Counted from the stretch's first letter, positions 1 through 8,898 are shown. The stretch is 37,765 nt of DNA from an uncultured Pelagibacteraceae bacterium (GCA_902566785.1 CACFKI010000008.1:1-37765), one strand, 5' to 3'. Notes: a model not told the origin generated them from the letters alone. A program made the numbers and translations.

Positions 1-1893
1 CCTACTGACTTAACTGTTTTTGTTAAAAGATACAAAGTTACAAATGATAAAGAACTAAAATATATCCCTGATCCAATGTTTGACCCGCTAAATGAAATAA
101 ATATAGAAAGACAAACTGCAAGCTCATTCCAGGTTAAAGAAGGAGATTATATTCAGGTAATATCACCAACTGGAAGACAGTGCTCTGATTTTGTAGCTTT
201 TGATACATCTAAGCTCGGTAAAGGAATTGAAAAAGGTCTCGATTGGCAAACAACAAGAACGTTTATGGGAAATACCTTCCCAGGACCAGGTTTATTTTCA
301 AAATTTTATGATACTGATCATGAACCGTTAGTTGAGGTTATTAGAGATACTGTTGGAAGACATGATACTTTCAATCTTGCATGTACTTCAAAATATTATG
401 AAGATGCAGGTTATTTTGGTCATCCAAACTGTTCTGATAATTTAAACAAATCTATGGAAAAATATGGAGTAGAAAAAAAGAAGGGTTGGCATGCAATAAA
501 CTTATTTTTTAATACATCTGCTGGAGGGCTAAATTCAGTGTTATCAGATGAATCATATGCAAGACCTGGAGATTATGTAACATTTAGGGCACTTAAAGAT
601 TTAACATGTGGAACAACAGCTTGTCCAAGCGATATAGATGCTTGTAATTCATGGAATCCAACTGATATTTTTGTTAGAACTTATGATAAAAATAAAGAAT
701 TTACAAAATCTTTTGCATTTAGAATGAAAACAGATTCAGAGAGAAAATTGACAAGAAACACTGGTTTCTATGAAAAAACTTCAAAGCTTACTAGAAATTT
801 TGTTGATGCAAGAGGATTTTGGTTACCTAATGATTATACAAAGCATGGTATAATGAATGAGTATACCGCGTGTCGTGAAAAAGCAGTAATAATTGATTTA
901 TCATCTTTAAGGAAATTTGAAATATTAGGTCCTGATGCAGAAGAGTTAATGAATTATACACTAACAAGAAATATAAAGAAGCTCTCTGTTGGTCAAGTTG
1001 TATATTCTTCAATGTGTTATGAAAATGGCTTTATGTTTGATGATGGAACTTTATTAAAATTAAGTGATCATGGATTTAGATGGATTTGTGGAGATGAGTA
1101 CGCAGGTGAATGGTTAAAAGAACAAGCAAAAAAAAAGAATTATAAAGTCTTGATAAAAAACTCCACAGATCAGATTAACAATATTTCATTACAAGGTCCA
1201 AATAGTAGAAAAATTTTAGAGAAATTAATTTTTACTCCACCTACGCAGCCAAAAATATCTGAGTTAGAATGGTTTAGATTTACTATTTGTAGAATAGAAG
1301 ATTTAAATGGAATTCCTTTAATAGTATCTAGAACTGGTTACACCGGTGAACTTGGATATGAAATTTGGTGTCATCCATCTGATGCTCCAAAGGTTTGGGA
1401 TAAAGTAATGGAAGTTGGAAAAGCACATGGATTAATACCAGCTGGTTTTGCAGCTTTAGATTTATTAAGAATTGAGGCTGGACTGATATTATTTGGTAAC
1501 GAATTTGATGGACAAGTAGACCCTTTTGAAGCAGGAGTTGGATTTACCGTTCCACTAAAAACTAAAACTGATGATTTTATAGGAAAAGATGAACTTTTAA
1601 AAAGAAAAGAAAATCCACAAAAAAAACTTGTTGGTCTAGAATTAATAGGTAAAGAAACAGCTAATCATGGAGATTGTGTTCACATAGGTAGAGCACAAGT
1701 TGGAGTAATAACCAGTGGATGTATATCGCCAACTTTAAATAAAAATATTGCTTTATGTAGAATAGATATTGGACACTCTAATTTAGATACTGAAGTTGAA
1801 GTTGGAAAAATTGATGGACACCAAAAAAGAATTCCAGCAAAAATAGTAGCATACCCACATTTTGATCCACAAAAAACAAGGGTAAGATCATAG
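1..1893 (+). CDS. tdm: Trimethylamine-N-oxide demethylase-like protein (DUF1989 + GcvT domains), 5' partial
   Basis: This probably converts TMAO to dimethylamine and formaldehyde in the cytoplasm; Tdm is known to combine a DUF1989 metal domain with a GcvT-like tetrahydrofolate domain. The frame is open to base 1, so the true start lies left of the window; the first internal ATG (76) falls inside the domain and is not a credible start. The DUF1989 part shows cysteine motifs GRQCSD (nt ~172-189), FGHPNCSDN (nt ~414) and ACPSDIDACN (nt ~616), which fit the metal site of the family. The second half is a GcvT fold with SRTGYTGELGYEIW (nt ~1330) and a C-terminal region with DLLRIEAG. About 630 codons are visible, and I expect 130-180 more upstream. 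The stop is 10 bp before the next gene. An alternative is another DUF1989-GcvT N-demethylase acting on a related methylated amine. Confidence 0.82.
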   Translation, partial: PTDLTVFVKRYKVTNDKELKYIPDPMFDPLNEINIERQTASSFQVKEGDYIQVISPTGRQCSDFVAFDTSKLGKGIEKGLDWQTTRTFMGNTFPGPGLFSKFYDTDHEPLVEVIRDTVGRHDTFNLACTSKYYEDAGYFGHPNCSDNLNKSMEKYGVEKKKGWHAINLFFNTSAGGLNSVLSDESYARPGDYVTFRALKDLTCGTTACPSDIDACNSWNPTDIFVRTYDKNKEFTKSFAFRMKTDSERKLTRNTGFYEKTSKLTRNFVDARGFWLPNDYTKHGIMNEYTACREKAVIIDLSSLRKFEILGPDAEELMNYTLTRNIKKLSVGQVVYSSMCYENGFMFDDGTLLKLSDHGFRWICGDEYAGEWLKEQAKKKNYKVLIKNSTDQINNISLQGPNSRKILEKLIFTPPTQPKISELEWFRFTICRIEDLNGIPLIVSRTGYTGELGYEIWCHPSDAPKVWDKVMEVGKAHGLIPAGFAALDLLRIEAGLILFGNEFDGQVDPFEAGVGFTVPLKTKTDDFIGKDELLKRKENPQKKLVGLELIGKETANHGDCVHIGRAQVGVITSGCISPTLNKNIALCRIDIGHSNLDTEVEVGKIDGHQKRIPAKIVAYPHFDPQKTRVRS

Positions 1894-1903
1894 TAAATTT
1901 ATT

Positions 1904-2254
1904 ATGAATAAAGCCACTAAAGATCTTCTAGAGTTTTGGGAAGAGCAAATGAGACTTTCTCATACATCAAGCAATTATTTCTTTAGAAAATCTCCATCTC
2001 ATTATCACATGATGTTATTGGTTATGAGCGCGTATAAACTAAATCAAAATTTGTCTGTGGAAGAATTGAAAACAAAATTATTTAAAACTTCTCGACCTAA
2101 ATCTGCTTTAATTATTACTGAGGCATGTGAAAAAGGTTTTTTCTTTTTAGAGAAAACATCAAAAGATCAAAGAAAAAAATATATAAAACCAACTGAAGCA
2201 TTCATAAAAGAATTTAATGAATACCTAAAAACTCTTAAAAATCTAAGTTTTTGA
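1904..2254 (+). CDS. Small winged-helix (MarR-like) transcriptional regulator
   Basis: A 116-aa cytoplasmic protein with no signal peptide or membrane segment. The middle (residues ~50-100) looks like a winged-helix DNA-binding domain. It has a helical stretch with SRPKSALIITEACEKGFFF, a charged wing containing SKDQRKKYI, then KPTEAFIKEF, the layout seen in MarR-family wings (D-x-R followed by a T-rich C-terminal helix). It is shorter than a classical MarR protein (140-150 aa), mainly at the N-terminus. It lies 10 bp after tdm and just before the FAD oxidoreductase, so it may be a local regulator of methylated-amine use. Family membership is inferred from the motif pattern; the effector is unknown. 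Confidence 0.6.
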   Translation: MNKATKDLLEFWEEQMRLSHTSSNYFFRKSPSHYHMMLLVMSAYKLNQNLSVEELKTKLFKTSRPKSALIITEACEKGFFFLEKTSKDQRKKYIKPTEAFIKEFNEYLKTLKNLSF

Positions 2255-2279
2255 TGTAAACCTAGGGTAGAATTATATT
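2251..2279 (+). promoter_or_regulatory. Possible sigma-70 type promoter for the FAD oxidoreductase gene
   Basis: TTGATG (2251-2256) and TATATT (2274-2279) are separated by 17 bp, giving 4/6 and 5/6 matches to the -35 and -10 consensus. The predicted start would be near 2286, about 58 nt before the ATG at 2345. In an AT-rich genome such matches arise by chance, so this is tentative. Confidence 0.33.
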
Positions 2280-2344
2280 TACTTATAATTTTTATATATA
2301 AAAATAATAATATACTTTTGTCGCACAAAAAATATTGTTCACTT

Positions 2345-3670
2345 ATGTCATTACCGACAAAAGCAAAAGTTGTTATAATTGGTGGAGGTATCCACGGATT
2401 AAGTACGGCTTGGAAACTTTCAGAGACTTATAAAAATCCAGGAGACATTGTAGTTTTAGAAAAAAAAGATACAGCAGCAGGTGCAAGTGGAATTGCTTGT
2501 GGCGTTGTTAGGAACAATTATTTTCAGCCAGCAATGAGAGAATTAATGGCCCATTCTGTTGAAGTTTGGGAAAGTGATCCGAAGGCTTTTAAATACAATC
2601 CTGTTGGATATATGCAAATTTCTCCTGAAATTATGCACGAAGATGTTGCAAGTATTTTTAAACAACAAAAAGCAATTGGATATGAATCAGTTTTTATAGA
2701 AGGCGAAAAAGACTGTACAAAATATATGAAGAATATTTTCGATGACTGGCAGGCGCAAGGTATTACTTCAGTTCTTCATGAAAAAAAAGGTGGATATGCC
2801 TTTAATAAAGATTCTATAAAAGCATTAGAAAGTAAAGCAAACTCTAATGGGGTTAATGTTCATAAGGGTGTAAAAGTTACAGGATTTAAAAGAGGAAGTA
2901 ATAGCAATTCAGTTACCGGAGTAGTTACAAACATGGGAACGATCGACTGCGATCAAGTAGTGGTTGGAGCTGGTCCATGGGTAAGAGATTTTTGGAACAT
3001 GTTAGAACTACCTAAGACAACAGAAATAAAAGGTAAAGACGGAAAAAAACACGAGGTTGAAATGTGGAAGTATTGGTTTTTACAAGAGGGAGTTTTAGGA
3101 GTTGAGGCAGACTATCTTAGAACAAACGAAGGTAAACAACCTCCAGTGATACATGTTGATACAGATGCTCCTTTACATTCAGATGCAACTGGTAAATTAA
3201 TTACAGATGAACTTTGGGGAATTTACTACAAACCTGATATTGAAGGTTTGGGTGTTCAAGGTGGAACATCGCCTTATATAGTTGAAAAACATTTTGATAA
3301 AGTAAACGTAGATCCATATGGAATAGATTCACCTGAGTATCAAACAACAGATAAATTTGCAGATATGTGGACTTCTGCTTTAGCGCATTGTCAAAAAAGA
3401 TTTGTAGGAAAATCAAATTTATACCGAAAAGGTCCGTCAGGTGGTCTTGGATGTTTAACTCCAGACTCATTCCCGATCTTTGATAGATTTTTTGAAAACG
3501 TTTATATGATAGCAGATGCTAATCATGGTTATAAAATGATAGGAGTTGGACACCTTGTTGCACAAGAAATTTTAGGAACTGAGAGTGAACTATTAAAACC
3601 GTTTAGATTCAATCGATACGCGAAGGGCGAACTTCATCCCACTTCGAACAGTCCGTTTCCTTGGAGTTAA
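2345..3670 (+). CDS. DAO-family FAD-dependent oxidoreductase (sarcosine oxidase beta / NMG dehydrogenase-like)
   Basis: A 441-aa single-chain amine oxidoreductase of the D-amino-acid-oxidase fold. The dinucleotide-binding motif IIGGGIHGLSTAW begins at about residue 11, the beta-2 acidic end is VVLEKK (~37-41), and GASGIACGVVRNNYF (~46-60) resembles the SoxB-type FAD-contact segment. Further typical pieces are VVVGAGPWV in the middle and GYKMIGVGHLVAQ near the C-terminus. I chose ATG 2345 (MSLPTKAKVV) over an in-frame TTG at 2318, because the FAD motif normally starts within about 10 residues. It probably oxidises an N-methyl amine such as dimethylglycine, sarcosine or N-methylglutamate, passing formaldehyde to folate. 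Placed between a GcvT-containing gene and a GS/mgs set, it is the only local candidate for the dehydrogenase step. The SoxA/D/G-type partner subunits are absent. The substrate is inferred only. Confidence 0.75.
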   Translation: MSLPTKAKVVIIGGGIHGLSTAWKLSETYKNPGDIVVLEKKDTAAGASGIACGVVRNNYFQPAMRELMAHSVEVWESDPKAFKYNPVGYMQISPEIMHEDVASIFKQQKAIGYESVFIEGEKDCTKYMKNIFDDWQAQGITSVLHEKKGGYAFNKDSIKALESKANSNGVNVHKGVKVTGFKRGSNSNSVTGVVTNMGTIDCDQVVVGAGPWVRDFWNMLELPKTTEIKGKDGKKHEVEMWKYWFLQEGVLGVEADYLRTNEGKQPPVIHVDTDAPLHSDATGKLITDELWGIYYKPDIEGLGVQGGTSPYIVEKHFDKVNVDPYGIDSPEYQTTDKFADMWTSALAHCQKRFVGKSNLYRKGPSGGLGCLTPDSFPIFDRFFENVYMIADANHGYKMIGVGHLVAQEILGTESELLKPFRFNRYAKGELHPTSNSPFPWS

Positions 3671-3672
3671 TT

Positions 3673-3699
3673 CATCTAAGTAGACAGATGTTTTTTTTT
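3673..3699 (+). terminator. Short hairpin plus T-run after the FAD oxidoreductase gene
   Basis: CATCT (3673-3677) pairs with AGATG (3686-3690) across an 8-nt loop and is followed at once by nine T residues (3691-3699). The stem is only 5 bp, so it could be a weak terminator or attenuator before the GS-family gene at 3737. Confidence 0.42.
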
Positions 3700-3736
3700 C
3701 AGTTAACTTTCATTACTAATAATTAAGAGGGGTAAA

Positions 3737-5206
3737 ATGACTGATCTAGAAAAACATGTAAATCAACCTGGTAGAGCAAAGTTAGTAAAAAGAGTTAGAG
3801 AAAAAATTAAAGAATTGGGAATTACTTATATTTATTTTCAATTTATTTCTGTAACAGGAAGAGTTGTTGGTAAAGGTATACCAGCAGATCATTGGGAAAG
3901 AACTGCTGAAAGAGGGTTTCAATTAGTTTATGGTTCAACCGCAAATTTGTTTTTAGATCGTCACAACAATTATATTGGATATGGCCCTGAAGCAATGGAG
4001 TTGGTTGGTATCCCTGATCCAGAAACTTTTGTTCAATTGCCATGGGATAAAAGAGTAGGAAGAGTTTTTTGTACATGTTTTAGAAATAGAGAAGAAAGAA
4101 ATAATCCAGGTGGTCATTTGACGTCAGACTGTAGAGGAAATTTAAGAATTTTCATGGATGAGTTTCAAAAAAAACATGGGTTAGAATTAAGAGTTGGAAC
4201 AGAGCCAGAAATGATGTGGTTAACTAAGAACCCAGACGGTACACCAACTGGAAAGGGTTTCTCAAAACCTTTCTGTTATCATATTGATCAATTTGAGTCT
4301 TTAAGACCTGTATTTATGAAGGTAATAGAATACTCAAATGCAATGGGGCTAGATATGATTCAAGGTGACCACGAAGATGCTCCTGGCCAATTAGAATTAA
4401 ACTGGACTTACGATAATGTTTTAAGAAATGCTGACAGATTATCTACTTATAGACAAATCTGTGCTCAAGTAGCAAGGGAGCATGGTTTAATTGCTTGCTT
4501 TATGACTAAACCATTTATGGGTGTTTCTGCTAGCGGTTGTCATACAAATATGTCTTTGTGGAAAGGTGGAAAAATTTCCGTTAATAAACTTGGGCATAAA
4601 AATTTACCAGGTGTTGAGGAAGTATTTAGTTACGTTTCAGGGGGAACAAACACTTTTATGCCTGACACAAAGGATATGCAAATGCCTGGAAAAATTGGCT
4701 TGCAATCCATTGCTGGAATTATGAAACATTTGCCAGCATTGACTGCTCTTGGATCTTCAACTGTTAATTCATATAGAAGATTATGGGATCAAGGATTTTG
4801 GGCACCTGTTTATGCTGACTGGGGATATCAAAACAGAACTTGTGGATTGAGAGTTTCTGCTCCTGGAAGATTTGAATATAGATCTGTAGACTCAATGCAT
4901 AACCCTTATTTATTAGGAGCTGCTTTATTAAAAGCTTGTGATGAAGGTATATCTAAAAAGATGGTACCAGCAAAACCAGAGTCTAGAAACATTTATGAAG
5001 CCCAAAAAGCTGGTAAAGATGTTAAAAAGCTTCCACTAAGTTTAGGTGAAGCTCTTGATAGACTCGCAGAAGATGAAGTAATTAAATCAGCAATGCCAGA
5101 TGAAATGTATAAAGTTTTCCATTGGTATAAAAATGATGAGTGGGAAAGATTTTTAGGAGCAACTACACAATGGGATCTGGATACTTATCTAGATTGTTTA
5201 CCATAG
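3737..5206 (+). CDS. Glutamine synthetase-family ligase, possible gamma-glutamylmethylamide synthetase
   Basis: A 489-aa cytoplasmic ATP-dependent glutamate-amine ligase of the glutamine synthetase fold. Catalytic-site elements are in order: GTEPEMMW (metal glutamates, E156/E158), GDHEDAPGQLELNW (E213, E220), SGCHTNMSLW (H269), TVNSYRRLW and NRTCGLRV (phosphate/glutamate arginines), then RFEYRSVDSMHNPYLL. The DGSS loop carrying the ammonium-activating Asp of classical GlnA is replaced by VYGSTANLF, so the amine substrate may not be ammonium. The start is well supported by AGAGGGG 7-8 nt upstream. The gene is 18 bp before mgsA, which favours a role feeding the GOGAT-like complex, either gamma-glutamylmethylamide or glutamine. 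It is clearly distinct from the GS-family gene at 10815, and which of the two is the true GmaS cannot be settled from motifs. Confidence 0.78.
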   Translation: MTDLEKHVNQPGRAKLVKRVREKIKELGITYIYFQFISVTGRVVGKGIPADHWERTAERGFQLVYGSTANLFLDRHNNYIGYGPEAMELVGIPDPETFVQLPWDKRVGRVFCTCFRNREERNNPGGHLTSDCRGNLRIFMDEFQKKHGLELRVGTEPEMMWLTKNPDGTPTGKGFSKPFCYHIDQFESLRPVFMKVIEYSNAMGLDMIQGDHEDAPGQLELNWTYDNVLRNADRLSTYRQICAQVAREHGLIACFMTKPFMGVSASGCHTNMSLWKGGKISVNKLGHKNLPGVEEVFSYVSGGTNTFMPDTKDMQMPGKIGLQSIAGIMKHLPALTALGSSTVNSYRRLWDQGFWAPVYADWGYQNRTCGLRVSAPGRFEYRSVDSMHNPYLLGAALLKACDEGISKKMVPAKPESRNIYEAQKAGKDVKKLPLSLGEALDRLAEDEVIKSAMPDEMYKVFHWYKNDEWERFLGATTQWDLDTYLDCLP

Positions 5207-5224
5207 TATTGAAAAGGAAAAAAT

Positions 5225-6169
5225 ATGTGCGGAATAGCGGGATTAATTCATAGAGGAAAATCTTCAAAAGTAGGTCATGAACTTCAGGGAATGCTTCAAG
5301 CTTTGAAGCACAGAGGTGAGGACTCTACTGGCTATGCATTGTATGGGGACACAGAAGGAAAAAATTTTATAATGAGAGTTAAAATTGGAGAAAATGTTGG
5401 AGAAGGAAGTTCCTCTGTAGCTGAAGATGTATCTGTATATGATGAAAGAAAAAAAGTTGTTGAAAGCTGTATTTCAGAAATGGGAGCTAAAATTATTAAA
5501 GCAGACCGAGTTCTACCATACTCGTTAAGATATGAAATTGAATATAACAAAGACGATTTATTGAATTTTTCGCAAAAAATAGAAAGTATTGAAGGAGTAG
5601 AAATTCTTTCAATGGGTAAATCTTTAGAAGTAATAAAAGATCTTGGAAATGCAAAAATGGTTTGTGATAGATATAATTTAGATAAACTTGTTGGAACACA
5701 TGCAATTGGACATGCTAGAATGGCAACAGAATCAGGAGTAGATATTAAATCTGCCCACCCATTTTGGGGATATCCTTTTAGCGATGTATCAGTTGTTCAT
5801 AACGGTCAATTAACTAACTATTGGAACAATAGAAGGATTTTAGAAAATAAAGGTATGAGATTTATGTCAGAGTGTGACTCTGAGTTAATTGCTGTTTACC
5901 TTGCAGAAAAAATGAGAAACGGGGCTAGTTTAGAAGAAGGGATGAAAGACTCTTTAAGTGGTTTAGATGGTGTCTTTACTTATTTTGTGGCAACAAAAGA
6001 CTCTTTAGGAATGGCTAAAGATACAATGGCAGCTAAACCTTTGGTATTATACGAGTCAGATGATTTAGTTGCAATGGGATCTGAGGAAATAGCTATAAGA
6101 TCTTTACTTCCACAAGAAATAGATACTTATGATCCTTTTGATGGAGAGGTAAAAGTATGGCAAATTTAA
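5225..6169 (+). CDS. mgsA: N-methylglutamate synthase subunit A-like / class II glutamine amidotransferase
   Basis: A 314-aa Ntn-type glutaminase domain. Cys2 in MCGIAGLIHRG is the nucleophile after removal of Met1. Downstream are RGEDSTGYA, GHARMATESG with AHPFWGYP, VHNGQLTNYW (oxyanion Asn/Gly) and SECDSELIA, all standard for class II amidotransferases. The length matches a stand-alone domain rather than the N-terminus of full GltB. It hydrolyses glutamine or gamma-glutamylmethylamide and channels the ammonia or methylamine to the FMN subunit MgsC. The start has an AAAAGGAAAA ribosome-binding site. Its last 13 bases overlap mgsB, a sign of translational coupling. The three-gene split (mgsABC, equal to glxBCD in rhizobia) is the basis for the symbol. 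Confidence 0.85.
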   Translation: MCGIAGLIHRGKSSKVGHELQGMLQALKHRGEDSTGYALYGDTEGKNFIMRVKIGENVGEGSSSVAEDVSVYDERKKVVESCISEMGAKIIKADRVLPYSLRYEIEYNKDDLLNFSQKIESIEGVEILSMGKSLEVIKDLGNAKMVCDRYNLDKLVGTHAIGHARMATESGVDIKSAHPFWGYPFSDVSVVHNGQLTNYWNNRRILENKGMRFMSECDSELIAVYLAEKMRNGASLEEGMKDSLSGLDGVFTYFVATKDSLGMAKDTMAAKPLVLYESDDLVAMGSEEIAIRSLLPQEIDTYDPFDGEVKVWQI

Positions 6170-7011
6170 AAACATCAGAAAAAAAAACTAAAGCTCAATC
6201 AATGGGTCTTCATACTGAGGTCCTTACAGGTAAAACACAACAAAAATTCTTTAACCCTGATGAAGCAGAAAACTTTTATTATTGGGGAACATATGATGTT
6301 GATTTTAACAAAAGAATAGATCTTGATGTAAAAGATTTAGAATGTAAAGAAGCAAACAAAAAAATCGACGAATTAATGAGTCAAGGTTACGGAACTATTG
6401 TTATTAAAAATCCACAAGGAAAGCATAGTTTAGGGGTTGGTATACTTAATAAATTAAATTTAATTTTTGAAGGAAGTTTAGGTTATTTCGGAGTTGGATC
6501 AATAGATGGGCCAACGGTTAGAATTAATGGTAGAGTTGGATGGTCATGTGCGGAAAATATGATGGCTGGAAAAGTAGTAATAGAAAAAAATGCAGGATCT
6601 TGTTTTGGAGCAGCGATCAGAGGCGGTGATCTAGTCTGCAAAGGTAGCGTTGGTGCTAGAACCGGAATTGATCAAAAAGGTGGAACAATTATTGTAGGTG
6701 GAGATGCTGGTGCATTTACTGGATTTATGATGCAGAGAGGAAGAATAGTAATCTTAGGTGACGTTGGTATAAATCTTGGAGACTCTATGTATGATGGAAC
6801 TATATATGTAGGTGGAAAAATAGGATCTTTTGGAAGTGATGCGGTGGAGTCACCTATGACAAAAAGTGATATAGATTGGTTAAAAAGAAAACTTAAAGTA
6901 GCTGAAATCGGTGAGAATTATGATGTATCTAAAATGACTAAAGTAGTTGCTGGTAAAAAATTATGGAACTATGACGCTTTAGAGCCTACTGAGAAAAAAG
7001 GAGCTATATAA
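6157..7011 (+). CDS. mgsB: N-methylglutamate synthase subunit B-like (GXGXG beta-helix domain)
   Basis: A 284-aa protein corresponding to the C-terminal GXGXG domain of the large subunit of glutamate synthase, a right-handed beta-helix that holds the synthase complex together. Repeated Gly-rich turns are visible, for example GRVGWSCAENMMAG, NAGSCFGAAIRGG, GSVGARTGIDQKGG, GGDAGAFTGFMMQRG, GDVGINLGDSMYDG and GGKIGSFG (residues ~115-230). There are no catalytic residues of its own. The ATG at 6157 follows GGAGAGG inside the end of mgsA, and the stop TAA overlaps the ATG of mgsC by one base. This tight coupling suggests 1:1:1 synthesis of the three subunits. Confidence 0.85.
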   Translation: MANLKTSEKKTKAQSMGLHTEVLTGKTQQKFFNPDEAENFYYWGTYDVDFNKRIDLDVKDLECKEANKKIDELMSQGYGTIVIKNPQGKHSLGVGILNKLNLIFEGSLGYFGVGSIDGPTVRINGRVGWSCAENMMAGKVVIEKNAGSCFGAAIRGGDLVCKGSVGARTGIDQKGGTIIVGGDAGAFTGFMMQRGRIVILGDVGINLGDSMYDGTIYVGGKIGSFGSDAVESPMTKSDIDWLKRKLKVAEIGENYDVSKMTKVVAGKKLWNYDALEPTEKKGAI

Positions 7012-8405
7012 TGCCAAAGAAAAAAAATGGAAAATCAAACGGTCATTCAAATGGGAATGGCAAAAGCGGATTTGCAAAAAGAAATAAAAGTTTATTAGGG
7101 TACAATGCTATATTTACACCCGAAGTTATCGATGACATTCATATAAAAGCACAACTTGGAAGATATAGAATGCGTGGAATGGCATTAATGAAAAAAATTC
7201 CAACTTTTGACGATTTAGTTTTTTTACCAGGTACTCTTACAAGATTTGTAATAGAAGGTTACAGAGAAAAATGTGAGACTAAAACTGTAATAGGACCTAG
7301 ATGTGAAAATCCAATTGAATTAGATATTCCAGTTTACATTACAGGAATGAGTTTTGGTGCACTTTCTTATGAAGCAAAAACAGCTTTAGCAAGAGGTGCT
7401 ACTATGGCTGGAAGTGCAACATGCTCAGGTGAAGGAGGGATGATACCTGATGAGAGAAGATACTCTGAAAAATGGTATTATCAATGTATTCAATCTAGAT
7501 ATGGTTTTAACCCTCATCATGCTCAACTAGCAGACGGAATAGAAGTTTTCATAGGACAAGGTCAAAAAGTTGGTATGGGTGGACACCTTATGGGTCAAAA
7601 AGTTACTGATCAAGTAGCAGAAATGAGATCACTACCAGCTGGTATTGATCAACGTTCTCCAGCAAGACATCCTGACTGGTTAGGTCCAGATGATTTAGCT
7701 TTAAAAGTAGCTGAGCTTAGAGAATTAACTAAAAATAAAGTTCCAATACAATTAAAACTTGGTGCAGCAAAAGTTTATGATGACGTTCGTATGGCTGCAA
7801 AATGTGATCCAGATTCTATTTATTTAGACGGTATGGAAGGTTCAACAGGAGCTGGACCCCATATAGCAGCAGCAAATACTGGTATTCCTGGAATTGCAGC
7901 AATTAGAGAAGCAAGAAGAGCGATCGATGATGTAGGAAAAACTGGAAAAGTAACATTAATATACGCAGGTGGTGTTAGAGATGGAGCTGATATGGCAAAG
8001 GCATTAGCTCTTGGAGCTGATGCAATAGCTATAGGTACTGGTGCGATGATCGCACTTAATTGTAATAAAGAAATTCCAGAATCTAATTTTGAAAAAGAAA
8101 TGGGTGTTCCAGCAGGACATTGTTATCACTGTCACACTGGAAGATGTCCAGTTGGTGTAGCAACTCAGGATCCCAAATTAAGAAAAAGATTAAATCCTGA
8201 TGAAGCAGCTCTTAGAGTATATAACTACCTTCATACTATGACTCTAGAAGCACAATTGCTAGCTAGAGCGTGTGGTAAAACTAACATTCATTCTTTAGAA
8301 CCTGAAGATATGGCAGCATTAACAATGGAGGCATCTGCTTTAGCAAAAGTTCCATTATCAGGCACCAATCATACTGTAGGAGTAGACGACTTCCACAAAA
8401 TCTAA
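7011..8405 (+). CDS. mgsC: N-methylglutamate synthase subunit C-like (FMN, Fe-S glutamate synthase domain)
   Basis: A 464-aa catalytic subunit, the FMN-binding TIM-barrel domain of glutamate synthase. Visible are PVYITGMSFGALS (~107), CSGEGGMIPDE (~138), the IQLKLGAAK strand (~246), YLDGMEGSTGAGP (~271), IYAGGVRDGADMAKALALGADA (FMN phosphate region, ~317-338) and CYHCHTGRCPVGVATQD, with C371, C374 and C379 placed to bind the [3Fe-4S] cluster. In MgsABC it transfers the amine from the amidotransferase subunit to make N-methylglutamate. An alternative is a GltB-like activity making glutamate from glutamine and 2-oxoglutarate. The N-terminal ~28 residues are Lys/Asn/Gly-rich and probably disordered. 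The start codon overlaps the mgsB stop. Confidence 0.85.
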   Translation: MPKKKNGKSNGHSNGNGKSGFAKRNKSLLGYNAIFTPEVIDDIHIKAQLGRYRMRGMALMKKIPTFDDLVFLPGTLTRFVIEGYREKCETKTVIGPRCENPIELDIPVYITGMSFGALSYEAKTALARGATMAGSATCSGEGGMIPDERRYSEKWYYQCIQSRYGFNPHHAQLADGIEVFIGQGQKVGMGGHLMGQKVTDQVAEMRSLPAGIDQRSPARHPDWLGPDDLALKVAELRELTKNKVPIQLKLGAAKVYDDVRMAAKCDPDSIYLDGMEGSTGAGPHIAAANTGIPGIAAIREARRAIDDVGKTGKVTLIYAGGVRDGADMAKALALGADAIAIGTGAMIALNCNKEIPESNFEKEMGVPAGHCYHCHTGRCPVGVATQDPKLRKRLNPDEAALRVYNYLHTMTLEAQLLARACGKTNIHSLEPEDMAALTMEASALAKVPLSGTNHTVGVDDFHKI

Positions 8406-8409
8406 AATT

Positions 8410-8823
8410 ATGGCAAAGAAAAAAAATAAAAAGAAGATAAAAAAAGATAAAGAAGTTAAAGGTCAGCTTGGAAAAAAGAAAGAAACTGCTAGAGAGAAAA
8501 TGATTGGGCAGACTATAGGTTATAGATATGATGTAAACCTATTGCCAGACTACTCTAGACTTACTCCATTTTTAAAAAAATATATTGAAGCTATGGGTTG
8601 GGATGATCTTAATTGGCTTGAGGACGTTCACATGGGTTATGAGGAGGATAGACCAGCTGTATTCGATAGAAATGCTAATGGATGGGTAACTATTCCAAAA
8701 AAAATCAAATTACCAAATAATCAGCAAGATAGAGACATGATTGCGAGAGAATTGCTTGTTAAATTTCAGATGTCTCCAAATCACCCTTTAGTAGATCTTA
8801 AAAAAGCTTACAGAAAATTCTAA
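8410..8823 (+). CDS. Unrecognised Lys-rich small protein coupled to mgsC
   Basis: 137 aa, starting 4 bp after the mgsC stop. Residues 1-33 are almost entirely Lys/Asn/Glu (a very basic, likely disordered tail). The rest is a compact, mixed-charge domain rich in Trp/Tyr/Asp (MGWDDLNWLEDVHMGY at ~57-72), ending in LVDLKKAYRKF. No signal peptide, membrane helix, Cys pair or nucleotide motif is visible, and I do not recognise the family. The basic tail resembles the shorter basic N-terminus of MgsC. Its position, in step with mgsABC and before amt, suggests an accessory or assembly factor of the synthase or a GS/Amt regulator. That function is a guess from context. Confidence 0.7.
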   Translation: MAKKKNKKKIKKDKEVKGQLGKKKETAREKMIGQTIGYRYDVNLLPDYSRLTPFLKKYIEAMGWDDLNWLEDVHMGYEEDRPAVFDRNANGWVTIPKKIKLPNNQQDRDMIARELLVKFQMSPNHPLVDLKKAYRKF

Positions 8824-8898
8824 GAATCTATCAACAAATTTATCTAGTATAGGTTGTTCATTTAAAAATTTTTAGCGTATTTCATAGATTATTAGCGA

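Noticed and set aside
2318-2344. In-frame TTG start 27 bases upstream of the FAD oxidoreductase ATG
   Set aside because: It would place nine extra residues before the FAD motif, and no ribosome-binding site precedes it; ATG 2345 is preferred.
3201-3470. Minus-strand ORF inside the FAD oxidoreductase gene
   Set aside because: It is a shadow of a real gene, with no motif or start signal.
3671-3736. Possible riboswitch before the GS-family gene
   Set aside because: The 66-bp gap is too short for a glycine or glutamine riboswitch, and only one small hairpin is seen.
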